Program-made: the position numbers and the translations under genes | The notes under the pieces: generated by a model | The model's database searches: none | Told to the model about the DNA's origin: nothing | Seen by the model: only the letters and a program-made list of their open reading frames with translations | In this document: one piece after another, positions 10,234-19,566 of the stretch | Layout of the letters: every line of letters starts with the position of its first letter | Numbering within the stretch: position 1 is the stretch's first letter | Assembly: GCF_902499045.1 (NCBI RefSeq) | Contig: NZ_CABVPL010000058.1 | Location: forward strand, 1 to 47,620 | DNA length: 47,620 nucleotides | Direction of reading: 5' to 3' | Source of the DNA: Burkholderia latens | GTDB taxonomy: Bacteria > Pseudomonadota > Gammaproteobacteria > Burkholderiales > Burkholderiaceae

Positions 10234-10441
10234 CGGAACGTGGGGCGGCGGCCGGCATCGGGGCCGCGGTAAGCGGTCGGCAATGCCCCGAGTATCGCAC
10301 GGGCGTGGCCCGGCCAAGCGCGCGGTTCTCGTGCGCCGACGCGGTGCGGCGCGCTAAACTCGGGTTCCCGGCGGCGCCGAGCATGCGCTGCGGAGCTCGC
10401 GCCCCCTGCCGCCGGCCGAATATCACTACGAGAGACACCCG

Positions 10442-11086
10442 ATGAAGCTCTACAGCTATTTCCGCAGTTCCGCGTCGTACCGCGTGCGGATCGCCCTGAA
10501 CCTGAAGCAACTGCCGTTCGATACGGTCCCGGTCCACATGCTGCGCGACGGCGGCGAGCAACTGAAGGATGCGTACCGCGCGCTGAATCCGGATGCGGTC
10601 GTGCCGACGCTCGTCGACGGCGACGCGACGCTGCAGCAATCGCTCGCGATCATCGAATACCTAGAGGAAACGCATCCCGAGCCGGCGCTGCTGCCGAAGG
10701 ACCCGGTCGACCGCGCATACGTGCGCGCGATCGCGCTGCAGGTCGCATGCGAGATCCATCCGCTGAACAACCTGCGCGTGCTGAAGTACCTGAAGCACAC
10801 GCTGAAGGTGCCGGAGGAAGCGAAGAACGCGTGGTACCGGCACTGGATCGAAGCGGGTTTCGCGTCGCTGGAGACGCGCCTCGCGAACGATCCGCGCACC
10901 GGCAAGCTGAGCTTCGGCGACACGCCGACGCTCGCCGATATCTGCATCGTGCCGCAGGTGTTCAACGCGAACCGCTTCTCGATCGACACGACGCGCTTTC
11001 CGACGATCCAGCGGATCGCCGATCACGCGTCGACGCTCGACGCGTTCAAGGCTGCCGAGCCCGGCGTGCAGCCCGACGCCGAGTAA
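10442..11086 (+). CDS. maiA: Maleylacetoacetate isomerase (zeta-class GST)
   Basis: Glutathione-dependent cis-trans isomerase of the tyrosine/homogentisate pathway, converting maleylacetoacetate to fumarylacetoacetate. 214 residues. The N-terminal thioredoxin-like domain has the zeta-class signature SSASYRVRIALNLK at about 9-22, and the PTLVDGDATLQQSLAIIEYLEE stretch binds glutathione; a helical C-terminal domain follows. Pathway partners are not next to it. It stands alone between ybiB (divergent) and ftsY (convergent). Confidence 0.9.
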   Translation: MKLYSYFRSSASYRVRIALNLKQLPFDTVPVHMLRDGGEQLKDAYRALNPDAVVPTLVDGDATLQQSLAIIEYLEETHPEPALLPKDPVDRAYVRAIALQVACEIHPLNNLRVLKYLKHTLKVPEEAKNAWYRHWIEAGFASLETRLANDPRTGKLSFGDTPTLADICIVPQVFNANRFSIDTTRFPTIQRIADHASTLDAFKAAEPGVQPDAE

Positions 11087-11124
11087 CGCCGCGGCCGCCG
11101 GCCGACGGTGTGCGGCCGCGCATG

Positions 11125-11147
11125 AAAAAGGGCGCCCGAAGGCGCCC
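11125..11147 (-). terminator. Rho-independent terminator of ftsY
   Basis: Minus strand GGGCGCC-TTCG-GGCGCCC followed by five T, 22 bases past the ftsY stop codon. Confidence 0.9.
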
Positions 11148-11169
11148 ATGACGATGCGGCCGGCAGCGT

Positions 11170-12330
11170 TCAGCCGAGCAGCGCGTCCGCGAATTCGACG
11201 GCGTTGAACGGCTGCAGATCCTCGACCTTCTCGCCGACGCCGATGAAGTAGACCGGCACCGGGCGCTGCCGCGCGATCGCGGCGAGGATCCCGCCCTTCG
11301 CGGTGCCGTCGAGCTTCGTGACGATCAGGCCGGTGAGGCCGAGCGCATCGTCGAACGCCTTCACCTGCGTGAGCGCGTTCTGTCCCGTGTTCGCGTCGAT
11401 CACGAGGAGCACCTCGTGCGGCGCGCCGTCGTGCGCCTTCGAGATCACGCGCTTCACCTTCTTCAGCTCTTCCATCAGGTGCAGCTGCGTGGGCAGGCGG
11501 CCGGCCGTGTCGGCCATCATCACGTCGATCTTGCGCGCGCGCGCGGCGCTGACCGCATCGAAGATCACCGCGGCCGGGTCGCCGCTTTCCTGCTGGACCA
11601 CCGTCACGTTGTTGCGCTCGCCCCAGACCGCCAGCTGCTCGCGCGCGGCCGCGCGGAACGTGTCGCCCGCGGCCAGCAGCACCGACTGGTCGAAGCTCTG
11701 CAGGTGCTTCGCGAGCTTGCCGATGCTGGTGGTCTTGCCGGCGCCGTTCACGCCCGTGATCATCATCACGAGCGGCTGCGCGCGGCCGAGCATCAGCGAC
11801 TTCTCGAGCGGCTTCAGCAGTTCGACGAGCAGGTCGTGCAGCGCATCCTTCACCTGCTGCGGATCGGTCAGCCGGCCCGTGCGCACCTTCTCGCGCAGCG
11901 CGCCGAGCAGGTACTCGGTCGCGTCGACGCCGGCGTCCGACATCAGCAGCGCGGCCTCGAGTTCTTCATACAGATCCTCGTCGATCTTCGTGTTGACGAA
12001 CACGCCGGTGATGCTCGAGCCCGTCTTCGCGAGCCCGGACTTCAGGCGCGCGAGCCACGATTTCTTCGCCGATGCGTCCTGGGTCGGCGGCGGTACGATC
12101 TCCACCGCTTCGACGACGTCGTCGCTGCCGTCGTTGGCGGGCGTGACCGTCATCACGACGGCCGGCGCGGCCGGTTGGGCTGGCGCGGGCGCTTGCGGCG
12201 CGGCGGCTGCCGGGCCGGGCTCGGCAACGGGCGCGTCGGACGGCGCGTCCGGCTGCTGCGCGTCGGCCGATTGCGATTCCGCGGAGTCGGACTCCTGCGT
12301 TTTCTTGAATCGTTTGAAGAAGCTGAACAT
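11170..12330 (-). CDS. ftsY: Signal recognition particle receptor FtsY
   Basis: SRP-receptor GTPase that docks ribosome-nascent chain complexes carrying membrane proteins onto the translocon. 386 residues. Residues 1-80 form the acidic, Ala/Pro-rich A domain that helps membrane attachment. The NG domain carries the GTPase motifs GVNGAGKTT, DTFRAAAREQL, DTAGR and TKLDGTAKGG in the right order. Divergent from rsmD by about 200 bases, an arrangement often seen in beta-proteobacteria. The start is the first ATG; the ribosome binding site is not obvious. Confidence 0.97.
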   Translation of the reverse strand: MFSFFKRFKKTQESDSAESQSADAQQPDAPSDAPVAEPGPAAAAPQAPAPAQPAAPAVVMTVTPANDGSDDVVEAVEIVPPPTQDASAKKSWLARLKSGLAKTGSSITGVFVNTKIDEDLYEELEAALLMSDAGVDATEYLLGALREKVRTGRLTDPQQVKDALHDLLVELLKPLEKSLMLGRAQPLVMMITGVNGAGKTTSIGKLAKHLQSFDQSVLLAAGDTFRAAAREQLAVWGERNNVTVVQQESGDPAAVIFDAVSAARARKIDVMMADTAGRLPTQLHLMEELKKVKRVISKAHDGAPHEVLLVIDANTGQNALTQVKAFDDALGLTGLIVTKLDGTAKGGILAAIARQRPVPVYFIGVGEKVEDLQPFNAVEFADALLG

Positions 12331-12532
12331 GGTCTGACGTCGGGAAGAGGGCGGGGCGCCGCGGCAGCGGAGCGCCGGACGGGCCGCCGCGTGTGCGCGC
12401 GGCGGCCGAAACCGTGCATTTTATCAGTGCGGCGCGGCACTCGCGTCAGCCGGCGCCGCCGCTGTGGTAACGTGCGCGTGTTTGGCGGTGCGCCGTCGTG
12501 CGCACCCGGTCCCTCCGTCGTCGATATTCCGT

Positions 12533-13147
12533 ATGTCCCGTTCCTCTTCCGGCCGCCCGGCGGCCTCCGCCAGCCGCGGCAAGCCGCACACGATCCGCAT
12601 CATCGGCGGTGACTGGAAACGCACGCCGCTCGCCGTGCTCGACCTCGACGGCCTGCGCCCGACCCCCGATCGCGTGCGCGAGACGCTGTTCAACTGGCTC
12701 GGCCAGGACCTCGACGGGCAGCGCTGCCTCGACCTGTTCGCCGGCACCGGCGCGCTCGGTTTCGAAGCCGCGTCGCGCGGCGCGGCGAGCGTCGTGATGG
12801 TCGAACGCCATCCGCGCGCCGCACAGCAGCTGCGCGCGATCAAGGACAAGCTCGGCGCGCGCTCGGTGGAAGTCGCGGAAGCCGATGCGCTGCGGCTCGC
12901 GGCCGGGCTGACGCCGGGCGCGTTCGACGTCGTGTTCCTCGATCCGCCGTTCGGCGAGCCGGCCGTGCTCGATCGCGCGATCGCGCTCGCGGCTCCGCTC
13001 GTCGCGCCGGATGGCGCGCTGTACGTCGAGACGGGCGCCGAGCTCGAACCGGCTTCGCACGACGCGCTCGCGGGCTGGCAGGTGGTGAAGCACGGCAAGG
13101 CCGGTGCGGTCCACTATCATTTGCTGCGGCGCGAAAATGATGAATAA
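12533..13147 (+). CDS. rsmD: 16S rRNA (guanine-966-N2)-methyltransferase RsmD
   Basis: SAM-dependent enzyme that methylates G966 in helix 31 of 16S rRNA. 204 residues: IRIIGGDWKRTPL at the N-terminus, the SAM-binding LDLFAGTGALGFEAASRGA, an acidic VERHPRA loop and the catalytic DPPF motif. The ATG at 12533 starts a short Ser/Arg-rich tail before the conserved core; a longer ORF upstream is not supported. coaD follows by 111 bases, the usual rsmD-coaD pairing. Confidence 0.94.
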   Translation: MSRSSSGRPAASASRGKPHTIRIIGGDWKRTPLAVLDLDGLRPTPDRVRETLFNWLGQDLDGQRCLDLFAGTGALGFEAASRGAASVVMVERHPRAAQQLRAIKDKLGARSVEVAEADALRLAAGLTPGAFDVVFLDPPFGEPAVLDRAIALAAPLVAPDGALYVETGAELEPASHDALAGWQVVKHGKAGAVHYHLLRRENDE

Positions 13148-13756
<609 letters not shown>

Positions 13757-13800
13757 CGCGGCGCCGGCCGGTTTCGATCCGAAGCCGGCCGCCGGCCTGA

Positions 13801-14082
<282 letters not shown>

Positions 14083-14089
14083 TCTTGCG

Positions 14090-14150
14090 GTGACGCCTCG
14101 GGCGTCACGACGCCACGGTTTCCTCGGCCGGCGCCGTTCGGCGCCGGTTT
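14090..14150 (+). terminator. Stem-loops after the ferredoxin gene
   Basis: Two hairpins follow the stop codon: GTGACGCC-TCG-GGCGTCAC (14090-14108, no T tail) and CCGGCGCC-GTTC-GGCGCCGG with TTT (14128-14150). The second could terminate the rsmD-coaD-ferredoxin transcript; the weak T run lowers confidence. Confidence 0.5.
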
Positions 14151-14212
14151 CGCTTCAGCTTCGGCTTTGGCTGCAGCCTCCTGCAGTTGCCGCCTCCGCT
14201 TCCGCTGCCGTT

Positions 14213-15280
14213 TCAGCCGAGCACGTCGCGCAAGGCCGCGACGAGCGCGTCGCATTCGGCGTCGGTGCCGACGGTGATGCGCAAGTGCTGGTCGATGCGC
14301 GGCGCGCGGAAGTGCCGCACGAAAATTTCCCGATCCTTCAGCTTCGCCGCGATCGCGCCCGCATCGTGCGCGGGGTGGCGCGCGAACACGAAATTCGCGG
14401 CCGACGGCACGACGTCGAAACCGAGCGTCTCGAGCGCGTGCGTGAGCCGCGCGCGGCTGTCGATCACGCGCCGGCAGGTCGCGTTGAAGTAGTCGGTGTC
14501 TTCGTACGCCGCCTGCGCGGCGGCCTGCGCGAGCCGGTCGAGCGGGTACGAGTTGAAGCTGTCCTTCACGCGGTTGAGCGCGTCGATCAACGCCGCATCG
14601 CCGAACGCGAACCCGACGCGCATGCCCGCGAGCGAGCGCGCCTTCGACGTCGTGTGCACGACGAGCAGGTTCGGATGGCGGTCGATCAGCGTGATCGCAG
14701 ATTCCGCGCCGAAATCGACGTACGCTTCGTCGATCAGCACGACCGACGACGGGTTCGCGGCCGCGATCCGCTCGATGTCCGCGAGCGGCAGCGCGCGGCC
14801 GGTCGGCGCATTCGGGTTCGGGAACAGCACGCCGCCGGCGTCGTCGAGATAGTCTTCGACGCGGATCGAGAAGTCGCCGGCCAGCGGCACGATCGTCGTC
14901 TCGACGCCGTACAGGCGCGCGTAGGTCGGGTAGAAGCTGTACGAGATGTCGGGAAAGCGCAGCGGCCGGTCGTGCTTGAGCAGCGCCTGGAACGCGTGCG
15001 CGAGCACCTCGTCGGAGCCGTTGCCGACGAAGACCTGGTCGGGGTTGATCCGGTGATGGGCCGCAACCGTCTCGCGCAGTGCGCGCGCGAGCGGGTCGGG
15101 GTAGCGGCGCAGCGTGTCGCCGGTATCGCCGAGTTCGCGCGCGATCGCCGCGACGACGCGCGGCGAAGGCGGATAGGGATTCTCGTTGGTGTTCAGCTTG
15201 ACGGGGTGTGCGAGCGCGGGCTGTTCGCCCGGCACGTAAGGCACGAGTTGCTGAACGACGTCGCTCCAGTAACGGCTCAC
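14213..15280 (-). CDS. hisC: Histidinol-phosphate aminotransferase
   Basis: PLP enzyme of histidine synthesis that transaminates imidazole-acetol phosphate with glutamate. 355 residues from a GTG start that has AGGAG seven bases upstream. Fold type I motifs: [11 protein letters not shown] near the N-terminus, NPNAPTG, DEAYVDF, and the PLP-lysine segment [16 protein letters not shown]. Located after pth and away from any his operon, so probably a second copy (hisC2) or one with broader substrate range. The distinction from other aromatic aminotransferases rests on motif resemblance. Confidence 0.88.
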   Translation of the reverse strand: MSRYWSDVVQQLVPYVPGEQPALAHPVKLNTNENPYPPSPRVVAAIARELGDTGDTLRRYPDPLARALRETVAAHHRINPDQVFVGNGSDEVLAHAFQALLKHDRPLRFPDISYSFYPTYARLYGVETTIVPLAGDFSIRVEDYLDDAGGVLFPNPNAPTGRALPLADIERIAAANPSSVVLIDEAYVDFGAESAITLIDRHPNLLVVHTTSKARSLAGMRVGFAFGDAALIDALNRVKDSFNSYPLDRLAQAAAQAAYEDTDYFNATCRRVIDSRARLTHALETLGFDVVPSAANFVFARHPAHDAGAIAAKLKDREIFVRHFRAPRIDQHLRITVGTDAECDALVAALRDVLG

Positions 15281-15383
15281 CGCTTGGCTCCTGACGGGCA
15301 AAAACGACCAGAGTACCGCATGTGCGCGTTGCAGTGCGCAATTGCGGGGAAGGGCGCCGCCGTGCGGCGCGACCCGACGGCAA

Positions 15384-15404
15384 GCTGCACCGTGCCGGTG
15401 CAGC
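15384..15404. other. Perfect stem-loop between pth and hisC
   Basis: GCTGCACCG-TGC-CGGTGCAGC, a nine-base-pair stem with a three-base loop, just after the pth stop codon. A second hairpin GCGCCGC/GCGGCGC lies at about 15354-15371. Neither has a T run, so factor-independent termination is doubtful. Confidence 0.5.
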
Positions 15405-15409
15405 GGGCG

Positions 15410-16009
15410 TCAGCTGCGATGCAGCTGCATCGTCGCGCGGTCGAGTTCGCCCTTGACGACCATCGGCATCACGGCGAGCGCGCGTTCGATCGACGCGTCG
15501 ATCACCTCCTGCTCGTCGCGGCGCGGCGGCTTCAGCACGAAGTTCGCGACGTCCGGCTTCGCGCCGGCGCGCGCGCCTTCGGGAATCAGATCGCGCGGAT
15601 GGCCGATGCCGATGCGCAGCCGCCAGTACTGCTGCGACGACAGGTGCGCGGAGATGTCCTTCAGGCCGTTGTGGCCGCCGCTGCCGCCGCCGAGCTTCAG
15701 CTTCACGGTGCCGGGCGGCAGGTCGAGCTCGTCGTGCGCGACGAGGATCTGGTCGGGCAGGATCTTGAAGAAACTCGCCAGCGCGACGACCGACTGGCCG
15801 GAGCGGTTCATGTAGGTCTGCGGCTCGAGCAAATGAACTTCCTCGCCGTGGAGCCGGGCTTTCGCGTAGAAGCCGTGGAAGCGGCGCTCGTCGCGCAGCG
15901 TCGCGCCGGCTTCGCGGGCGAGCTGGTCGATCAGCCAGAAGCCGGCGTTGTGGCGCGTCGCGGTGTATTCCGCCCCGGGATTGCCGAGGCCGACGATCAG
16001 TTTGATCAT
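15410..16009 (-). CDS. pth: Peptidyl-tRNA hydrolase
   Basis: Cleaves the ester of peptidyl-tRNAs dropped from ribosomes, recycling tRNA; essential in most bacteria. 199 residues. N10 and the catalytic H20 lie in IVGLGNPG and TRHNAG; the motif THEDLD-like VAHDELDLP and [12 protein letters not shown] follow. The ATG at 16009 is the family start; the longer upstream extension is spurious. Follows rplY, with which it is paired in most proteobacteria. Confidence 0.97.
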   Translation of the reverse strand: MIKLIVGLGNPGAEYTATRHNAGFWLIDQLAREAGATLRDERRFHGFYAKARLHGEEVHLLEPQTYMNRSGQSVVALASFFKILPDQILVAHDELDLPPGTVKLKLGGGSGGHNGLKDISAHLSSQQYWRLRIGIGHPRDLIPEGARAGAKPDVANFVLKPPRRDEQEVIDASIERALAVMPMVVKGELDRATMQLHRS

Positions 16010-16045
16010 GACGTTTCGTAGGCGGCAGCGGCCGCCTGGGCGCAG

Positions 16046-16081
16046 AAAAAGAAAAACCCGCCGGGCAAGCCGCGGCGGGTT
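16046..16081 (-). terminator. Rho-independent terminator between rplY and pth
   Basis: Minus strand AACCCGCC paired with GGCGGGTT across an 11-base loop, followed by TTTTTCTTTTT. Lies 47 bases after the rplY stop codon, so pth may need readthrough or its own promoter. Confidence 0.85.
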
Positions 16082-16128
16082 GCGTCGACCGTTTCGCGAA
16101 ACGGATCGAATGGCGTGTAGGCAGCCGC

Positions 16129-16737
16129 TTAGGCAGCCGGCGTTTCGCCTTCGCCTGCTGCGTCCGACACGGCGCCAGCCGGGACCGTCGCCGATGCGAC
16201 AACCGGGTTTTCCGCGTCGACGTGCGCGACCAGCGCGACGCCCTTCGGCAGTGCGATGTCCTTCGCGTGCAGCGACTGACCTGCTTCGATCTTCGACAGA
16301 TCGACTTCGAGGAATTCCGGCAGCGCCGACGGCAGGCACTCGACTTCGATTTCCGTCGCGACGTGCGAGACGACTGCGCTCGACAGCTTCACTGCCGGGC
16401 TGATTTCAGCGTTCAGGAAGTGCAGCGGCACCTTCGTGTGCAGCTTCTTCTTCGCGTCGATGCGCTGGAAGTCAACGTGCAGCACGAGTTGCTTGAACGG
16501 GTGGTATTGCACGTCGCGCAGCAGAACCTGTTGCGACTGGCCAGCGATTTCCAGGTCGAGGATCGACGAGTGGAAGGCTTCCTTCTTCAGTGCGTGCCAC
16601 AGCGCGTTGTGATCCAGTTCGATCTTTTGCGGGGCTGCTTCGCCACCGTAGACGATACCCGTGGTCTTACCGGCGTTGCGCAGGCGGCGGCTCGCACCCG
16701 TACCTTGCTGTTGGCGCTCGAAAGCGACGACTTTCAT
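16129..16737 (-). CDS. rplY: 50S ribosomal protein L25 (CTC form)
   Basis: Binds 5S rRNA in the large subunit. 202 residues, the long CTC form with an extra C-terminal beta domain (from about residue 100) beyond the 5S-binding part. N-terminal features [16 protein letters not shown] are conserved; the tail is Ala/Gly-rich. ATG at 16737 has GGAG eight bases upstream; an ATG four codons earlier (16749) is the alternative. Follows prs and precedes pth, the standard stress-linked trio. Confidence 0.95.
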   Translation of the reverse strand: MKVVAFERQQQGTGASRRLRNAGKTTGIVYGGEAAPQKIELDHNALWHALKKEAFHSSILDLEIAGQSQQVLLRDVQYHPFKQLVLHVDFQRIDAKKKLHTKVPLHFLNAEISPAVKLSSAVVSHVATEIEVECLPSALPEFLEVDLSKIEAGQSLHAKDIALPKGVALVAHVDAENPVVASATVPAGAVSDAAGEGETPAA

Positions 16738-16841
16738 GTGATTCTCCAATTGCTGCCCGCGACCAGGCAGTAAAACGGGGCCGGCGAAATGGCGGCCCCC
16801 GATGAAACGGACGGGGTTTCGTCTATCCCGTCCGATTGTGC

Positions 16842-16869
16842 AAAAAGCGAAGCGTTGCCGCTTCGCTTT
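16842..16869 (-). terminator. Rho-independent terminator of prs
   Basis: Minus strand AAAGCGAAGCG-GCAA-CGCTTCGCTTT, an 11-base-pair stem with a T run. A second hairpin, CGGACGGG/CCCGTCCG (16808-16834), follows before rplY and may back it up. Confidence 0.9.
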
Positions 16870-16899
16870 CTGCGCATGCTAAATCGTGTCGTTCCGCGA

Positions 16900-17862
16900 T
16901 CAGGATTCCGCGAACAGCGACATCACCGAGTCGCCGCGGCGAATCCGCGAGAACGTTTCTGCCAGCAGGCTCGCGCTCGTCAGCGAGCGGATCTTCGAGC
17001 AGGCCAGCGATTCGGCCGACAGCGGAATCGTATCGGTGACGACCAGCTCGTCGAGTGCCGATGCGGCGATACGCTCGGCGGCGCCGCCCGACAGAACCGG
17101 GTGCGTCGCGTACGCGAATACCTGCTTCGCGCCACGATCCTTGAGAACTTGCGCGGCCTTGCACAGCGTGCCGGCCGTATCGACCATGTCGTCCATGATC
17201 ACGCAGGTGCGGCCTTCGACTTCACCGATGATGTTCATCACTTCGGCGACGTTCGCCTTCGGGCGACGCTTGTCGATGATCGCGAGATCGCAGTTCAGCT
17301 GCTTCGCGAGTGCGCGGGCGCGGACCACGCCGCCGACGTCCGGCGACACGACGAGCAGATCCGAGTAGTTCTGCTTGCGCAGGTCGCCCAGCAGGATCGG
17401 CGTTGCGTAGATGTTGTCGACCGGGATGTCGAAGAAGCCTTGAATCTGGTCGGCGTGCAGATCCATCGTGATGATCCGCTCGACGCCGGCGATTTCCAGC
17501 ATGTTCGCGATGACCTTCGCCGAGATCGCGACTCGCGCCGAGCGCGGGCGACGGTCCTGGCGGGCATAGCCGAAGTAGGGGATGGCGGCGGTGATCCGGC
17601 CGGCGGACGCACGCTTGAGCGCGTCGACCATGATCATCAGTTCCATCAGGTTGTCGTTCGTCGGCGCGCACGTGGATTGCAGGACGAAGACGTCCTTGCC
17701 GCGCACGTTTTCCTGGATCTCGACCTGGATTTCGCCGTCGGAGAAACGGCTGACCATTGCTTTGCCGAGGGGAATTCCAAGGATATTGACGACTTCCTGG
17801 GCCAGCGCGGGATTCGCGTTGCCAGTAAAGACCATCAGGCCATCATGGCTGTGGCTGCTCAT
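16900..17862 (-). CDS. prs: Ribose-phosphate pyrophosphokinase
   Basis: Makes PRPP from ribose 5-phosphate and ATP for purine, pyrimidine, histidine, tryptophan and NAD synthesis. 320 residues. The ATP loop region [20 protein letters not shown] and the PRPP-binding loop [13 protein letters not shown] are intact, as is the N-terminal [10 protein letters not shown]. Located between rplY and tRNA-Gln, as in other beta-proteobacteria. Confidence 0.98.
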   Translation of the reverse strand: MSSHSHDGLMVFTGNANPALAQEVVNILGIPLGKAMVSRFSDGEIQVEIQENVRGKDVFVLQSTCAPTNDNLMELMIMVDALKRASAGRITAAIPYFGYARQDRRPRSARVAISAKVIANMLEIAGVERIITMDLHADQIQGFFDIPVDNIYATPILLGDLRKQNYSDLLVVSPDVGGVVRARALAKQLNCDLAIIDKRRPKANVAEVMNIIGEVEGRTCVIMDDMVDTAGTLCKAAQVLKDRGAKQVFAYATHPVLSGGAAERIAASALDELVVTDTIPLSAESLACSKIRSLTSASLLAETFSRIRRGDSVMSLFAES

Positions 17863-17906
17863 CGTGCACCTGCTTCAGGCTTAGGCGGGAAATGCGGGAA
17901 AATTTT

Positions 17907-17983
17907 TGGCAGGGGAGGAAGGACTCGAACCCTCGCATGCCGGAATCAAAATCCGGTGCCTTGACCAACTTGGCGACTCCCCT
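17907..17983 (-). tRNA. tRNA-Gln (anticodon TTG)
   Basis: 77 bases including an encoded CCA. The acceptor arms AGGGGAG and CTCCCCT pair in all seven positions, with G as discriminator. The anticodon stem CCGGA/TCCGG encloses the loop TTTTGAT, so the anticodon is TTG (reads CAA). The T loop carries GGTTCGAGTCC. It lies between prs and ispE. Confidence 0.96.
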
Positions 17984-18036
17984 ACACTCAACTGATAACT
18001 TCACCGGACTTGTAGGCCATCCGGCAAAGCAAAACT

Positions 18037-18918
18037 TCATGACGCGAAAGCGAAGAGCGGATGCTCGTTCAGACTCTCGGCAACTGCACCGTTCCAACCG
18101 GTGGGCAGCTTGGCTTTCGCCGCTTCTGCCTCGTGCTTGCTGGGAAATGCTGCAAACACGCTAGCTCCGGAGCCGGTCATCCTCGCGGGGGTCACATTAT
18201 ACAACCATTTGACCACCTGTGCAACTTCCGCGTACTTACTTGTCACAACTTGCTGCATATCGTTCCGGCCGAAACTGTCTGGCCATCCCGCATCGCTGTT
18301 TTGCCGTGCAAGAAAGTCAGCAATTGTGACTGGCTTTGTGTCCCTTGTCAACAACTCGTCTGAAAAAATTTCAGCGGTGGGGACATGCACTCGCGGCGTC
18401 ACAACCAGGAACCAGCGAGTCGGCAATTCTACCTCAGCTAATTCTTCTCCGATACCCTCTGCGAACGCATTTTTTCCAAAAACGAAAAACGGAACGTCGG
18501 CGCCGAGTTTTACCGCGAGCGACTGCAATTCCGCGCGCGGCAGGTCGAGTTGCCACAGGCGGTTCAGCGCGAGCAGCGTCGTGGCCGCGTCGGAACTGCC
18601 GCCGCCGAGGCCCGCGCCCATCGGCAGGCACTTGTCGATCTCGATGTCGACGCCGGCCGCGGTGCCCGTATGCGCTTTCAGCAGGTTGGCCGCGCGCACG
18701 ACGAGATCGCTTTCCTCGGGCACGCCCGGCACGTCGGTGACGCGTGCGACGCGACCGTCGTCGCGCAGCGTGAAATGGAGCGTGTCGCCCCAGTTCAGCA
18801 GCTGGAACACGCTCTGCAGATCGTGATAGCCGTTCGGACGACGGCCGGTGATGTGCAGGAACAGGTTGAGTTTCGCGGGCGCGAGGCAGTTGCGCAGCGA
18901 GCGGATCGAATCGGTCAT
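18037..18918 (-). CDS. ispE: 4-diphosphocytidyl-2-C-methyl-D-erythritol kinase
   Basis: GHMP kinase of the MEP pathway to isoprenoids, phosphorylating CDP-ME at the 2-hydroxyl. 293 residues. N-terminal [21 protein letters not shown], the ATP loop [21 protein letters not shown] at about 99-119 and the C-terminal [12 protein letters not shown] motif are all in place. Follows lolB by 27 bases in the same direction, so the lolB-ispE pair is probably one transcript. Several codons near the C-terminal end (for instance TTA, TCA, ACA) are less GC-rich than its neighbours. Confidence 0.96.
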   Translation of the reverse strand: MTDSIRSLRNCLAPAKLNLFLHITGRRPNGYHDLQSVFQLLNWGDTLHFTLRDDGRVARVTDVPGVPEESDLVVRAANLLKAHTGTAAGVDIEIDKCLPMGAGLGGGSSDAATTLLALNRLWQLDLPRAELQSLAVKLGADVPFFVFGKNAFAEGIGEELAEVELPTRWFLVVTPRVHVPTAEIFSDELLTRDTKPVTIADFLARQNSDAGWPDSFGRNDMQQVVTSKYAEVAQVVKWLYNVTPARMTGSGASVFAAFPSKHEAEAAKAKLPTGWNGAVAESLNEHPLFAFAS

Positions 18919-18945
18919 GCGTATGTCGGGGCTAGGTTCGCGTGC

Positions 18946-19566
18946 TTACTGGTCGAGCACGAGCTTGATGTCGAGCGGCGGCGTCGCGCGCACGAGGTTC
19001 ACGCGTTTGACACCGGTGGCCGGTGCGTCCGCGTAGGCGAGGTAGTCGATCGTCCAGCCGTCCTGGCGGATCTGCTTCAGCCGCGCGGCGTCGGCAGGAT
19101 CGCGTACCGTTTGCGCGGGCGTCGCGGGTGCGGGCGTCGGCAGCAGCCAGTAGCGCAGGCCGGCCAGCGGCAGCGAGAAGCCGAGCGTGTTCTGCATCAG
19201 TTCGCCGACGTCCGTCGCGTATTGCGGCTGGCGGTTCGGCAGTTCGAGCGACGCGGCCCGCGGCGTCGACTTGACGATCGCGAGCGTTTGCCCGAGCGGG
19301 CTGCGCAGTTCGAGCGACACGTCGTCGCCGTGCTCCTGCCAGTCGAAGTTGCCGTACACGTTCTGTTGCCGGCCGAGGCGGTCGTTGTACTGCACGGCGA
19401 AGCGGCCGTGATAGGCATGCGTCGCAGCCGTCTGCAGCCCGGCGCCCGCCGGCGCATTCGCCGAAGGCGGCGTGCTCGCGCAGCCCGCGAGCGCGAACGC
19501 CGCGGCGGCCGCGGCCAGCGTGCGCTGCGCGCGGGAAGACAGGAAAGGCATCGGGAACATCCGCAT
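18946..19566 (-). CDS. lolB: Outer-membrane lipoprotein insertion protein LolB
   Basis: Accepts lipoproteins from LolA and inserts them in the outer membrane. 206 residues with a lipoprotein signal ending LAG-C29. The mature part has HGRFAVQYNDRLGRQ, GNFDWQEHGDD and ELRSPLGQTLA, matching the LolB beta-barrel pattern. The first ATG overlaps the stop of the TPR gene (TGATG), implying translational coupling; ATGs two and five codons later are alternatives. Grouped with ispE as in many proteobacteria. Confidence 0.9.
   Translation of the reverse strand: MRMFPMPFLSSRAQRTLAAAAAAFALAGCASTPPSANAPAGAGLQTAATHAYHGRFAVQYNDRLGRQQNVYGNFDWQEHGDDVSLELRSPLGQTLAIVKSTPRAASLELPNRQPQYATDVGELMQNTLGFSLPLAGLRYWLLPTPAPATPAQTVRDPADAARLKQIRQDGWTIDYLAYADAPATGVKRVNLVRATPPLDIKLVLDQ

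Noticed and set aside
9196-10272. 358-codon plus-strand frame opposite ybiB
   Set aside because: Mirror frame of a real gene; the ybiB strand shows TrpD-fold motifs and the plus-strand product shows none.
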